A stretch of DNA of 46,146 nucleotides, from assembly GCA_009774765.1 (NCBI GenBank), contig VSOK01000018.1:1-46146 (forward strand). Reading direction: 5' to 3'. The position numbers and the translations under genes are program-made. Within the stretch, counting starts at the first letter, position 1; each line of letters begins with the position of its first letter. The notes under the pieces are model-generated. The model was not told the DNA's origin. It saw only the letters and a list, made by a program, of their open reading frames with translations, and searched no databases. Below are positions 23,348 to 31,361 of this stretch, in pieces. This DNA comes from Bacteroidales bacterium (GTDB taxonomy: Bacteria > Bacteroidota > Bacteroidia > Bacteroidales > UBA932).

Positions 23348-26300
23348 TTATATGTTCTGGTTGAGCTGCTGCTCCTGTTCATTATTGTCTTCTTCAAGCT
23401 GTTTTGCCTCATCCTCAGACAGTTCCTCTATGCCTGTGTCGGCAGGATTTTCATAATTTATGTCTTCCTTATGGGCATTGATGAGCTTCTGGCTTTCGTT
23501 TTCACGGATTGCCTGCTCGACTCCTCTGGAAAATATGTTCCTGATGGACTGGCTCAAGTTCAGTTTTGTCTGGTCCACTACTGCGGAGAATACAGGAATA
23601 TTTGCATTCTTGTATTTCGCTTTGCCGATTTTGAATCTGAAGTTGTCAAAATCGCCCCACAGGTCCACTCCGAAACGGATAAGCAGAGGTGATTTGAGAG
23701 CTGATATGTGATATTTGAATGTCTGGTCGAGATTCTGTATTCCGCTCATTGCAAGTGAGTATCTGTCAACCGAAAGCAGGAACGGGAATATCTCGATCCT
23801 GTTGTCGGATATGACTCCTTCCACAGACATGTCGTTGATGTTTATGTTGTGTATATCCTTGAATTTGAGCATACGGGCTATCTTGAACAGGGATTCGCTC
23901 TCCTGCAGGGCGAGATCTTTTCCGCTTATACGGATCACTCCGGTGAGAGTAGGCATAAGTATGCTCATAGTCGTGTCGATGCTTGCTGTTGCGGCAAGTT
24001 CGCAGTCAAGCATTCCTTTGAAAGATTTGAGCATAGGCATTATAGAATCTACGGCAGGCATCATATCGATTACCTTGTCTGCGGTTATGTCCACGAGGTT
24101 GATGTTGAATCCTGTCTTAAGATTCTTTTTGGTGCGTGTCGAATAGAATCCCTCAAAATACAGGTCTCCCATATTTGTGGACGCCACCGTATTCTTTATC
24201 TGGATACATCTTTCCTTCATTGTGATCTCTGCGGCAATCCAGTCCATATCAAGTTTTGAATATGTGGCATTGGATGCTTCAAGGACAATATTCGCCTTTA
24301 CGTTGGACGGAATTACAAACAGGGATGATTCCGGTACGGCATTTTCCAATGTGTCTATTACTACGGCGGCGAGGTATTCCTCATCATCCATTTCCGGATC
24401 ATTTGAATTGCCCGGTTTGGACGAATATCCGGATCCTATTGACAATGCGCTCAGCAGTTCGTTGACGTTGAGGCTGTCCGATGTCACTTTCAGGTTGAGA
24501 GCAATCGGACCGTTGCGCAGCAATGCTCCGCGGATGCCGCTCAGCTTTCCTGTTGCCGCTATATGTGAGCGGCCGCTTGTCAATGTGAGATGGTCAAGGG
24601 AAACCGTATTGTTCGTTATGTGTCCGCTGAAGTCTTTGACGCTGGTCCTGAGAGGGAAGTATGGTGTCATGACATTTGCCCTTCTGAAAGACATGTTTCC
24701 GTCAAAACTCCATTCCTTGTAATATTTCGTGAATGCGTCATCAAGCTTGAAGTCGATGTCGTTTTTCCGGAAGTCTTTTTCTGTCAGCCATTCAGGTATT
24801 GTTCCCGCTCCGCGGATTTTCCTGAGGTGGGAGAAAAGCGAGTCTTTCGGAATGTCTGGATACTTTTTGGCGACAGAGTCGACAAACGCCTTTGCCAGAT
24901 GTTTCCGGTCCATTGTATTCTTTGTCGCGGAGGCATTGAGCTTCAGATTGTTCAATGAAAACCGGCTGCCATACGAAATCAGCCTTATGCCCCTGTTCTC
25001 ACTTGTGAATCTGAGTACGGGGACATTCTTGTCTTTTGCGGACGGGGAGACTTTGAATACGTTGTCTGACCTGTTGATGTATATTCTGCTGGAATCGCTG
25101 TCCGTAACGGAGAGACGTCCTATTTCCAGCTTTCCTCCGAAAGGATAGAATGATGAAGAGTCCATATCGTTGAGGATTGCCGCATCATTCTGTGCCTTGA
25201 GCGCAAGACGGCGTCCCCTGATGTCGAAAATGTTTTTATAGTTTATGGCCGTACTGTCTACCTTTGCGACCAGGGCAATCATTCTCGTCCCTTGTGTTAT
25301 GCTGCTGTCCCTCGTGTTGCCGACTGTGGCAAGTACTATGTCAAGGCTGTCGATATGTACGTTGACAGAATCTTTTTCAGAGCTCAGGTAAAGCCTGTCG
25401 CTTTTTACGAATCCCCTCAGGTCGCTGTCCGCGAATTTGTACGGATTCATCTGTGACTGCCTTATCTTGCCTTTCGCCTCGGCTTCAAGGACTCCGGAGG
25501 CGAATATTTCTTTTTCAGGGCTGATGAATTTCTGCAGCGTGTCAAGCAGCATTGATACTTTTCCGTTTACATCGAACAGAGGATCCTTGCCGAGGATATC
25601 ATACGCTGAGCCTTTAACCGAAAGGTCGACGGATTTCCCTTTGAGATACAGGTCGTTGACATCTATATTGTATCTGATGCCGTCTCCTTTGGCCCTGATG
25701 TCGGTTCCTATTTTGCTTCCGGTGCCTATGCCGTCGTATTCGATTGACGAATCAGGAATCCTCAGTGTCATATCGATTGAAGGCAGACGGTCTCCCGAGA
25801 AATCGTAATATCCTTCAAATATGGCGTTCATCACAATTACTGCATCGGTATCCAGAGCGTCGGCTCCGCTCCATATCCCTTTGCCGCAGTAGTTGAGGAC
25901 ATCCTTGATCCTGCATCTGTTGACGGATGCGTCACCTTTCAGCCATAGGTTGCCGGTCATATATCTTATGTCAGCATTGGCTTTTATCGGTATGCCTGCT
26001 ATTTCTGCCGTAAAATCGCGTACTGATACAGCCGGTACGGAATCTTTCGGGAAATTTATATGCGCATCGGCTTTGACAGGCAGTGTCATACGTCCTGTCG
26101 TCCTTGTGGCGATAGTGGTTGAAGCAAGCAGGCTGAGATCGATATGATTGCGGTGCTGCCGTATTCTGAATCTGTCAAGTTTCAGGGAAATGGTGTCTGA
26201 AGCCATTCTTCCCGCGACGACCAGTGTGTCTGCCGTGAAGCTTATCCTGTTCCTGTGCGTCTTTCTTGTGGACAACCTTCCCTTGAAATCAAGGCCGTTG

Positions 26301-26935
26301 AGGTGCAGGGCTGTAAAGAGTGTGTCTTTGGGGCTGCAATATACTATGAACGGCTTCTGGTCGAATACGATTTTTTCCACTGTGATCCTGGGCAGCGGCC
26401 CGGAACCGGACCGGCCTTCTTCTTCATTGCTGTCCGGATCCTCAGATGAAGCCTTGAATATGTTCCAGTTGGCGTCATTTTCCGAATAGTGCTTTGCGAA
26501 AATTCTCGGCTTGCTCAGTTCCAGTGACGGTATCCTTATATGACCTGCGATCAATGACGCGAGGTCTATTGATGTAGAGAATCTCTTGAATGATGCAAGC
26601 GTGTCCGCATCTGGTGAGTGCCCGCTTCTGAGAAGTCTCCCGTCGGGTACATTTCCGTCATAGAATGTGAACCTGTCTGGAGGATATGTCAGTGAAACGT
26701 CTTCAAGGGTTACGTTCAGATTCGGGAAATTGGTTATGACAGATGCGGATGCGCGCCCGAAATGAAGCTCTCCGTCTATGTAGTCACAGGCAGCCCTGTT
26801 GACCAGTCCTGTCAGTATGGCAGGGGACAGTGCGGCCTGTAGGACTATGAGTATCACAAGCCATATTCCTATGCCCCACGCGCATATTTTGAGAAGGGTC
26901 CTGCCGCCTTTATGTTTGTCTTTACTGTTTCCCAT
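23348..26935 (-). CDS. AsmA-like inner-membrane/periplasmic protein
   Basis: A 1,195-residue protein with one N-terminal span (about residues 13-35), then a very long repetitive beta-rich periplasmic region with no catalytic motif, and a C-terminal AsmA-like segment (about 850-1130, with VRISGKDLAL, FKIARMLKF and IEIFPFLLSVDRY). The last 60 residues are charged and Gln/Asn-rich. Proteins of the AsmA/TamB/YhdP group are thought to form hydrophobic grooves that carry phospholipids from the inner to the outer membrane; the role here is inferred from the family. It lies 6 bases after the glycosyltransferase gene and 3 bases before prmA. Confidence 0.88.
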   Translation of the reverse strand: MGNSKDKHKGGRTLLKICAWGIGIWLVILIVLQAALSPAILTGLVNRAACDYIDGELHFGRASASVITNFPNLNVTLEDVSLTYPPDRFTFYDGNVPDGRLLRSGHSPDADTLASFKRFSTSIDLASLIAGHIRIPSLELSKPRIFAKHYSENDANWNIFKASSEDPDSNEEEGRSGSGPLPRITVEKIVFDQKPFIVYCSPKDTLFTALHLNGLDFKGRLSTRKTHRNRISFTADTLVVAGRMASDTISLKLDRFRIRQHRNHIDLSLLASTTIATRTTGRMTLPVKADAHINFPKDSVPAVSVRDFTAEIAGIPIKANADIRYMTGNLWLKGDASVNRCRIKDVLNYCGKGIWSGADALDTDAVIVMNAIFEGYYDFSGDRLPSIDMTLRIPDSSIEYDGIGTGSKIGTDIRAKGDGIRYNIDVNDLYLKGKSVDLSVKGSAYDILGKDPLFDVNGKVSMLLDTLQKFISPEKEIFASGVLEAEAKGKIRQSQMNPYKFADSDLRGFVKSDRLYLSSEKDSVNVHIDSLDIVLATVGNTRDSSITQGTRMIALVAKVDSTAINYKNIFDIRGRRLALKAQNDAAILNDMDSSSFYPFGGKLEIGRLSVTDSDSSRIYINRSDNVFKVSPSAKDKNVPVLRFTSENRGIRLISYGSRFSLNNLKLNASATKNTMDRKHLAKAFVDSVAKKYPDIPKDSLFSHLRKIRGAGTIPEWLTEKDFRKNDIDFKLDDAFTKYYKEWSFDGNMSFRRANVMTPYFPLRTSVKDFSGHITNNTVSLDHLTLTSGRSHIAATGKLSGIRGALLRNGPIALNLKVTSDSLNVNELLSALSIGSGYSSKPGNSNDPEMDDEEYLAAVVIDTLENAVPESSLFVIPSNVKANIVLEASNATYSKLDMDWIAAEITMKERCIQIKNTVASTNMGDLYFEGFYSTRTKKNLKTGFNINLVDITADKVIDMMPAVDSIMPMLKSFKGMLDCELAATASIDTTMSILMPTLTGVIRISGKDLALQESESLFKIARMLKFKDIHNININDMSVEGVISDNRIEIFPFLLSVDRYSLAMSGIQNLDQTFKYHISALKSPLLIRFGVDLWGDFDNFRFKIGKAKYKNANIPVFSAVVDQTKLNLSQSIRNIFSRGVEQAIRENESQKLINAHKEDINYENPADTGIEELSEDEAKQLEEDNNEQEQQLNQNI

Positions 26936-26941
26936 CTGACC

Positions 26942-28228
26942 TCAATTGTTAAAATTATTGTTGTCTATGAACGATTCTATTGATTTGCGGTATGCACCGG
27001 TGAGATCTTCCACAATTTTCCTGCGGTCGTGCCTCCGGGATGCCGTTTCAGCCGCTGCTTTCCCGAGCTGTTCCATTCTTGTGCCGGAACGGCTTGTGCT
27101 GTCTATCCAGTCCGCAAGAGCTTCCGCTTTTCCCGGAGGAATCAGTATCCCGTCATATCCGTGCGATACGAGGGAAGGTATCCCTCCTGTGCTGGTCGCA
27201 ATGACAGGCATACCGAGCATCTGTGCTTCGCATACGCTGTTCGAGGAGTTTTCGATATAGGACGGATGGACATATATGTCTGATGACAGCATTTCACGTA
27301 CAATATCTTCTTCGGAAACTATTCCCTTGAAGATAATACCGCAGTCTGCGGCCTTTATTCCTGTCTTTTTTTCGAATATTTTTACTATCCCGGAGTCGTT
27401 GCGTATTCCGGCGACTCTCCACTCAAAGTCTGTGCCCCTTTGCCGGAGTATGTCCGCCGTCCTCAGGACAAGGTCAAGGCCTTTGTACGGAACTTCTGAA
27501 ATTGTGGACAGGAGTATGGTCCTGTTCTTGCCGGGACGGTACTTCCATTGTCCGGCATTCCTGTAGAAAGGCTTGCGCAATGTCTCGTTTACACGAAAAT
27601 ATTCGGCACGGGAGTATTTTTCACAGATGTTTCTGTCCCATTCCGTCCTTCCCATTGCGGATCTCATCACCGACAGATATTTCTTTTCATTTTCTGCCCT
27701 TGTACGGAAATCTTCATATAGATGTATGAAGCCGTTTCTGAGAATGACTTCATTGACGAAAGTCCGTGGTACTATCATATCACTCCCGCTGAATCCCGGG
27801 GGATAGAAGTATGGTACAGTTTCGTTGAGTATGCCCTGGATATGGATGATGACAGGCCTGCCGGTTATGCTTGCCACGGCAGAGGCAAGTTTTGATTCGC
27901 ATCCGAATATATGGACAATGTCGGGAGAGAATTCCTTGACGATTTCTCCTATCCTGTCGTCGTAGTTTTCCGTATTTCCTCCTGTCCAGTTGCGGTAAAG
28001 CTTTCTGAATCCGGATAATTGCCTTTTCCTTATCCGAAAATATGTGATGCCGTCCCTGACAATGGCGTCCGAATCTTCGCTGCTGAGGAAAGCTACTCCG
28101 AGGGTTATATCCTTACCGTATTCCGCGACCGCATCCTGCAGGGATGCAATCCACCCCTTGCCGTTGTAGGCACGGTCCCCCTTCTCATTGAAAAGGGTAT
28201 TGGATGATGATAACCAGAGCACTTTCAT
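26942..28228 (-). CDS. Glycosyltransferase family 4 protein
   Basis: A 428-residue GT-B glycosyltransferase. The N-terminal half contains the acceptor-side Rossmann fold (MKVLWLSSSN; DIVHIFGCE). The C-terminal half (about 235-410) has the GT1-type donor site with the EX7E-like segment ENSSNSVCEAQMLGMPVIAT and the STGGIPSL loop. The donor and acceptor sugars cannot be told from sequence. No polysaccharide cluster surrounds it; it heads an operon with AsmA and prmA. A minus-strand TATCTTTG box at 28254-28261 is 25 bases before its ATG. Confidence 0.9.
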   Translation of the reverse strand: MKVLWLSSSNTLFNEKGDRAYNGKGWIASLQDAVAEYGKDITLGVAFLSSEDSDAIVRDGITYFRIRKRQLSGFRKLYRNWTGGNTENYDDRIGEIVKEFSPDIVHIFGCESKLASAVASITGRPVIIHIQGILNETVPYFYPPGFSGSDMIVPRTFVNEVILRNGFIHLYEDFRTRAENEKKYLSVMRSAMGRTEWDRNICEKYSRAEYFRVNETLRKPFYRNAGQWKYRPGKNRTILLSTISEVPYKGLDLVLRTADILRQRGTDFEWRVAGIRNDSGIVKIFEKKTGIKAADCGIIFKGIVSEEDIVREMLSSDIYVHPSYIENSSNSVCEAQMLGMPVIATSTGGIPSLVSHGYDGILIPPGKAEALADWIDSTSRSGTRMEQLGKAAAETASRRHDRRKIVEDLTGAYRKSIESFIDNNNFNN

Positions 28229-28253
28229 TTTTTCAGGTCAAAACGCAATTCCA

Positions 28254-28261
28254 CAAAGATA
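28254..28261 (-). promoter_or_regulatory. -7 promoter box of the GT-AsmA-prmA unit
   Basis: Minus strand TATCTTTG, 25 bases before the ATG at 28228, without a clear -33 element. Confidence 0.6.
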
Positions 28262-28299
28262 AGTATAATATTTGTCGTGTGCGGATTCTGAAACAAAAA

Positions 28300-28327
28300 A
28301 CGGCAACCTGATAATCAAGGCTGCCGT
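28300..28327 (-). terminator. Terminator of rpsU
   Basis: A 10-base stem with one G-T pair (28300-28309 and 28318-28327) and an 8-base loop, followed on the minus strand by TTTTTTG. It is 26 bases after the rpsU stop. Confidence 0.8.
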
Positions 28328-28353
28328 CTATATTTCATAAACTTCAGTTGAGC

Positions 28354-28548
28354 CTACTGCTCGTCCTGAAGCTGGAGATGCTGAACATAAATCGCTTTTT
28401 TAATCTCGTCTCTTCTCTTTACAGATGGCTTTACGAAAGCCTTTCTTGCGCGAAGCTCACGGATAGCACCGGTTTTCTCGAATTTCCTCTTGAATTTCTT
28501 GAGAGCCTTTTCAATGTTCTCGCCTTCCTTGATTGGAACAATAATCAT
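28354..28548 (-). CDS. rpsU: 30S ribosomal protein bS21
   Basis: The 64-residue basic protein (MIIVPIKEGENIEKALKKFK; RKAFVKPSVKRRDEIKKAIY) is a full-length bS21. It sits near the 3' end of 16S rRNA on the small subunit. In Bacteroidetes ribosomes the anti-Shine-Dalgarno tail is known to be held in a pocket that includes bS21. This gene is preceded by an unusually long Shine-Dalgarno match (28555-28566) and has its own promoter and terminator, so it is a single-gene unit. An autoregulatory loop is likely by analogy with flavobacterial rpsU. Confidence 0.96.
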   Translation of the reverse strand: MIIVPIKEGENIEKALKKFKRKFEKTGAIRELRARKAFVKPSVKRRDEIKKAIYVQHLQLQDEQ

Positions 28549-28554
28549 AGCTTA

Positions 28555-28566
28555 ATCACCTCCTTT
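28555..28566 (-). promoter_or_regulatory. 12-base Shine-Dalgarno site of rpsU
   Basis: The minus strand reads AAAGGAGGTGAT, complementary over 12 contiguous bases to the 3' end of bacterial 16S rRNA, 6 bases before the rpsU ATG. Most genes here have no such site, so its strength is exceptional. Confidence 0.88.
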
Positions 28567-28579
28567 TTATTTGCGGCTG

Positions 28580-28609
28580 CAAAGGTAATCAAATTATTTT
28601 GTTTGCAAA
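28580..28609 (-). promoter_or_regulatory. Promoter of rpsU
   Basis: Minus strand TTTG (28606-28609), an 18-base gap, then TACCTTTG (28580-28587), 31 bases before the ATG and just after the end of the upstream ATPase gene. Confidence 0.75.
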
Positions 28610-28613
28610 ATTT

Positions 28614-29759
28614 TTAGCTTATTTTGAAATAATATTTTCTGACCCAATATTCAAACAGAGGATCAAGCACTACAGGCTCGTCCTTTTCATTGAATGTTAT
28701 GATTTCCTTTTTCTTGAGTGCGTCTTTCACTCTTCTGACATTTGCGGATGAATTCAGCGCGTATTTTTCAATGACATCCGTAGAACTGAACCTTACCACT
28801 CCGTCCAGAGCCGCTTTCAGCAGACTGAGCTGATGGTCTGTCAGACTGTCCGTCATCGCCTGGAATCTCGGCTCGTGGATGCTCAGCATTGCATTCAGGG
28901 CATCAAGCATGATTCCTTCGTTTATATATCCTTTGGACAGGGAGTTGCAGATAGCGGTGAAATGGTTGATGTACCAGATGTTGTTCCTGAACAGCTTGCA
29001 CGCGCCCATCGCCTGGTCTTTTTCCACAACCTTTCCCTGTGAAAGGAAGCCTCGTGATATGTGCTCCACGATATCCCTGTCGTCTATCGGCTGCAGAGGA
29101 AGATGCTCCACAAGCCGGTGGAAATACTTTTTCTCTTCAAATATGTATTTCATTGCGTTTGTCCTGGAGCCGGACAGGATAAATGTACATCCTCCTCCGT
29201 TTTTTGTCTCCCTAAGGACGGCTTCCATCGCTTTTATGACATCATCACCGCCGTCGTCTCCGAGTATGTTCTGAAACTCCTCTATGATCATGATCATACG
29301 GATTCCCTTTTCTTCGGCAATGCTGCCCGGAAGTCTCAGCATCATCTCGATGTCATAGATGTCAGGGGCCCAGTTGAGTGACACCACCTCGTCTGACTCT
29401 GAGAATCTTTTTCTGTCAAATACGAAGTGTGTGCCGGACAGGTGCCGCCCGATAATGTCCGCGTATTCTGCCGGAGAAGATGACGTGCTGCGTATTACGG
29501 CATTGCCGAATCCAGTCAGAAAGTCGTGGATCGTCCTGATGTTGAACATATTGAAGTCAGAGACGTTGAACTGCTGGCCGCTGAGGCGCATATTGAACAG
29601 CGTCTGCTGTATGACTGACTTTTTCCCTGTCTTGGGCGGCTCATAGATAACTATGTTCTCGCCGGCTGCGATCAGGTTGGCAAGGGCGGTGCATTCGCTT
29701 TTCCTTCCTATGAAATTTTTACCTGTGACATAGCAGTCATATATGAAAGGGGCGTCCAT
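28614..29759 (-). CDS. P-loop ATPase of the archaeal-ATPase (PF01637-like) group
   Basis: The 381-residue protein starts with the domain-typical GKNFIGRKSE segment, then a P-loop region (IVIYEPPKTGKKSVI, about 33-47), a Walker B-like strand IRMIMIIEEFQNI (about 152-165), a sensor-like FILSGSRTNAMKYIF, and a C-terminal winged-helix (about 300-381). The P-loop is degenerate: Glu replaces the first Gly, and Lys follows GK where Ser/Thr is usual, with a Ser next. Such proteins are common in Bacteroidetes, with unknown roles. It starts 3 bases after a Fur-like gene and is probably co-transcribed with it. Confidence 0.82.
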   Translation of the reverse strand: MDAPFIYDCYVTGKNFIGRKSECTALANLIAAGENIVIYEPPKTGKKSVIQQTLFNMRLSGQQFNVSDFNMFNIRTIHDFLTGFGNAVIRSTSSSPAEYADIIGRHLSGTHFVFDRKRFSESDEVVSLNWAPDIYDIEMMLRLPGSIAEEKGIRMIMIIEEFQNILGDDGGDDVIKAMEAVLRETKNGGGCTFILSGSRTNAMKYIFEEKKYFHRLVEHLPLQPIDDRDIVEHISRGFLSQGKVVEKDQAMGACKLFRNNIWYINHFTAICNSLSKGYINEGIMLDALNAMLSIHEPRFQAMTDSLTDHQLSLLKAALDGVVRFSSTDVIEKYALNSSANVRRVKDALKKKEIITFNEKDEPVVLDPLFEYWVRKYYFKIS

Positions 29760-29762
29760 ATC

Positions 29763-30218
29763 CTATAATGTTTTTTTGCTTTTTGACGGATGGCCTATGA
29801 TCTGGATGTCTATGTCGTCTATCTTGAATCCTCTGAATTTCCTGTGCCCCAGATGTGATTCTATAAGCAGCATAAGGTCCTCGTCAATTATATCCTTGAA
29901 TGTGTGGTTCTCGCTGTCGTACAGATGTATGTGCTTGAATGTGTTGACATCGAAATACATCTTGTTGTTCGCGCTCATTCTGCGCTTGTATATCCCGAGG
30001 CCGGCAAGATTGGTCAGTATGTTATATACGGACGCTACCGTGACGTTGGTGCTTGCCGATTTGCGGATTTCTTCAGTCACCGTATCTGCGGAAGCGTGCC
30101 CGAGTCTCAGCATCGCCTCGTGTACGGCAAGCCTTTGCGGTGTCGCCTTCATCGCGTGCCTTCTGAGAGCGGACTTGAACTGCTCTATCCCTGAATTTTT
30201 TGCGTTCTGTGATAACAT
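29763..30218 (-). CDS. Fur-family transcriptional regulator without cysteines
   Basis: The 151-residue protein has a winged-helix DNA-binding domain (about 20-90: TPQRLAVHEAMLRL ... VASVYNILTNLAGLGI) and a dimerisation domain with the metal-ligand run HIHLYDSENHTFKDI. Fur regulators sense iron, zinc, manganese or peroxide. There is no cysteine in the protein, so the structural Cys4 zinc site found in many Fur and PerR proteins is absent. The gene heads a two-gene unit with the ATPase. Its promoter overlaps a palindrome that could be an autoregulatory operator. Confidence 0.9.
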   Translation of the reverse strand: MLSQNAKNSGIEQFKSALRRHAMKATPQRLAVHEAMLRLGHASADTVTEEIRKSASTNVTVASVYNILTNLAGLGIYKRRMSANNKMYFDVNTFKHIHLYDSENHTFKDIIDEDLMLLIESHLGHRKFRGFKIDDIDIQIIGHPSKSKKTL

Positions 30219-30234
30219 TTATCTCGATTTGATG

Positions 30235-30273
30235 CAAATGTATGAAATATCGGATTTTAATCCAAATGATATT
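30235..30273 (-). promoter_or_regulatory. Promoter and candidate operator of the Fur-like gene
   Basis: Minus strand TTTG (30263-30266), a 20-base gap and TACATTTG (30235-30242). Between the boxes lies GGATT-TT-AATCC (30252-30263), flanked by AATATC (30246-30251) and GATATT (30268-30273). Its place over the spacer suits a repressor site. Confidence 0.6.
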
Positions 30274-30355
30274 GAATAATTCCAAATTAGATCGCGGCAG
30301 GAAAATTGTGTGTCTTTTATACGCGGAATCTCAAATGTTTCTGACTGATTTTTGC

Positions 30356-30363
30356 TAAATTTG
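30356..30363 (+). promoter_or_regulatory. -7 promoter box of the SDR gene
   Basis: TAAATTTG, 45 bases before the ATG at 30409; the -33 element is not clear. Confidence 0.6.
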
Positions 30364-30408
30364 CAGGATTTATTGTAGTTGTAAAACTAAAACATTATTG
30401 CTTCGGAT

Positions 30409-31260
30409 ATGATAAAAATCAACCGGAAAAATTTCAGGGAATTCGGTGCCTATGCCCTGGTTACAGGAGCCGCTTCCGGTATGGGGCGTCTTTATGCGCA
30501 CAAGCTTGCCCTGAAAGGCTATAATCTGATTCTTGTGGACATCAATTCGGACAGGCTTGATGCTGTCTCCGGGGAAATACGTTCATTGATTGCGTCTGCC
30601 GGTGACTGGAGGGCTGAATATGCCGGTGCCTTTGACCTGAGGACCATAGTTCAGGACCTGTCGCGTCCGGATGCTGCGCGAAAGGTTGCGGAAGCGTCTG
30701 AAGGATGTGAAGTCGAGGTGCTTGTCAACAATGCCGGCATTATGTACAGCCGTCCTATAATCGAGACTGATCCAGCTGCGCTGTCGCTGATGATGATGGT
30801 GCACACCTACACCCCGCTTATGCTGTGCCGTGAATTCGTGCCTGCTATGGTGGAGCGAGGAAACGGATATGTGCTCAATGTGTCTTCGCTGGCGGCCTGG
30901 ATGGACTGGCCTGTAATAGGGATGTACGGAAATACCAAGCGTTTTGTCAAAGGGTTCTCAAGGTCTCTGCGCGTTGAATGCAGGGGTACTGGCGTAAGCG
31001 TAACAAATGCATATTTCGGTGCGGTCGATACGCCCCTTATACCTTTGAAGCCGTCACTCCGCAGTCTGGCCCGCAGTCTCCGTGTGATGATAGATGCGGA
31101 CAAGGCTACGGACAAAGCCCTCAGTGCTACATTCAGGCGTCGCAAAGGTACTATGCCCGGCTTTCTCAACAAAGTATTCCTGCCTTTCATAGTTATGCTT
31201 CCGGACCGGTTGCTTGCGTTTGTGGTTAACAGGTTCAGAAGATATGTGACGACCGGATGA
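30409..31260 (+). CDS. Short-chain dehydrogenase/reductase
   Basis: A 283-residue classical SDR with the cofactor motif TGAASGMG at residues 19-26, NNAGIM (strand 4), and the catalytic Ser160, Tyr173 and Lys177 (YGNTK). It oxidises or reduces an alcohol/carbonyl using NAD(P)(H). The substrate is not predictable; the C-terminal region (about 225-283) with hydrophobic and Arg-rich segments suggests membrane association, as in some steroid or lipid-active SDRs. It is a single gene, followed by the third promoter repeat. Confidence 0.92.
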   Translation: MIKINRKNFREFGAYALVTGAASGMGRLYAHKLALKGYNLILVDINSDRLDAVSGEIRSLIASAGDWRAEYAGAFDLRTIVQDLSRPDAARKVAEASEGCEVEVLVNNAGIMYSRPIIETDPAALSLMMMVHTYTPLMLCREFVPAMVERGNGYVLNVSSLAAWMDWPVIGMYGNTKRFVKGFSRSLRVECRGTGVSVTNAYFGAVDTPLIPLKPSLRSLARSLRVMIDADKATDKALSATFRRRKGTMPGFLNKVFLPFIVMLPDRLLAFVVNRFRRYVTTG

Positions 31261-31265
31261 TAATT

Positions 31266-31336
31266 ACATATATACGTCTTGGTCTCGGCGGAGGCAAAAT
31301 TTATTTTGACTATGCTCTCGACTTTTGCTATATTTG
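31266..31336 (+). repeat. Promoter repeat, copy C (trxB promoter)
   Basis: Resembles copy B along its whole length: ACATATATACGTCTTGG, TCTCGGCGGAG, the palindrome CAAAAT-TT-ATTTTG (31295-31308), CTATGCTCTCGACTTTTGC and TATATTTG (31329-31336). The right arm supplies TTTG (31305-31308), 20 bases before the -7 box. trxB begins 25 bases downstream. Confidence 0.85.
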
Positions 31337-31361
31337 CACTTTTGCGTAGATTGGAAATTTT

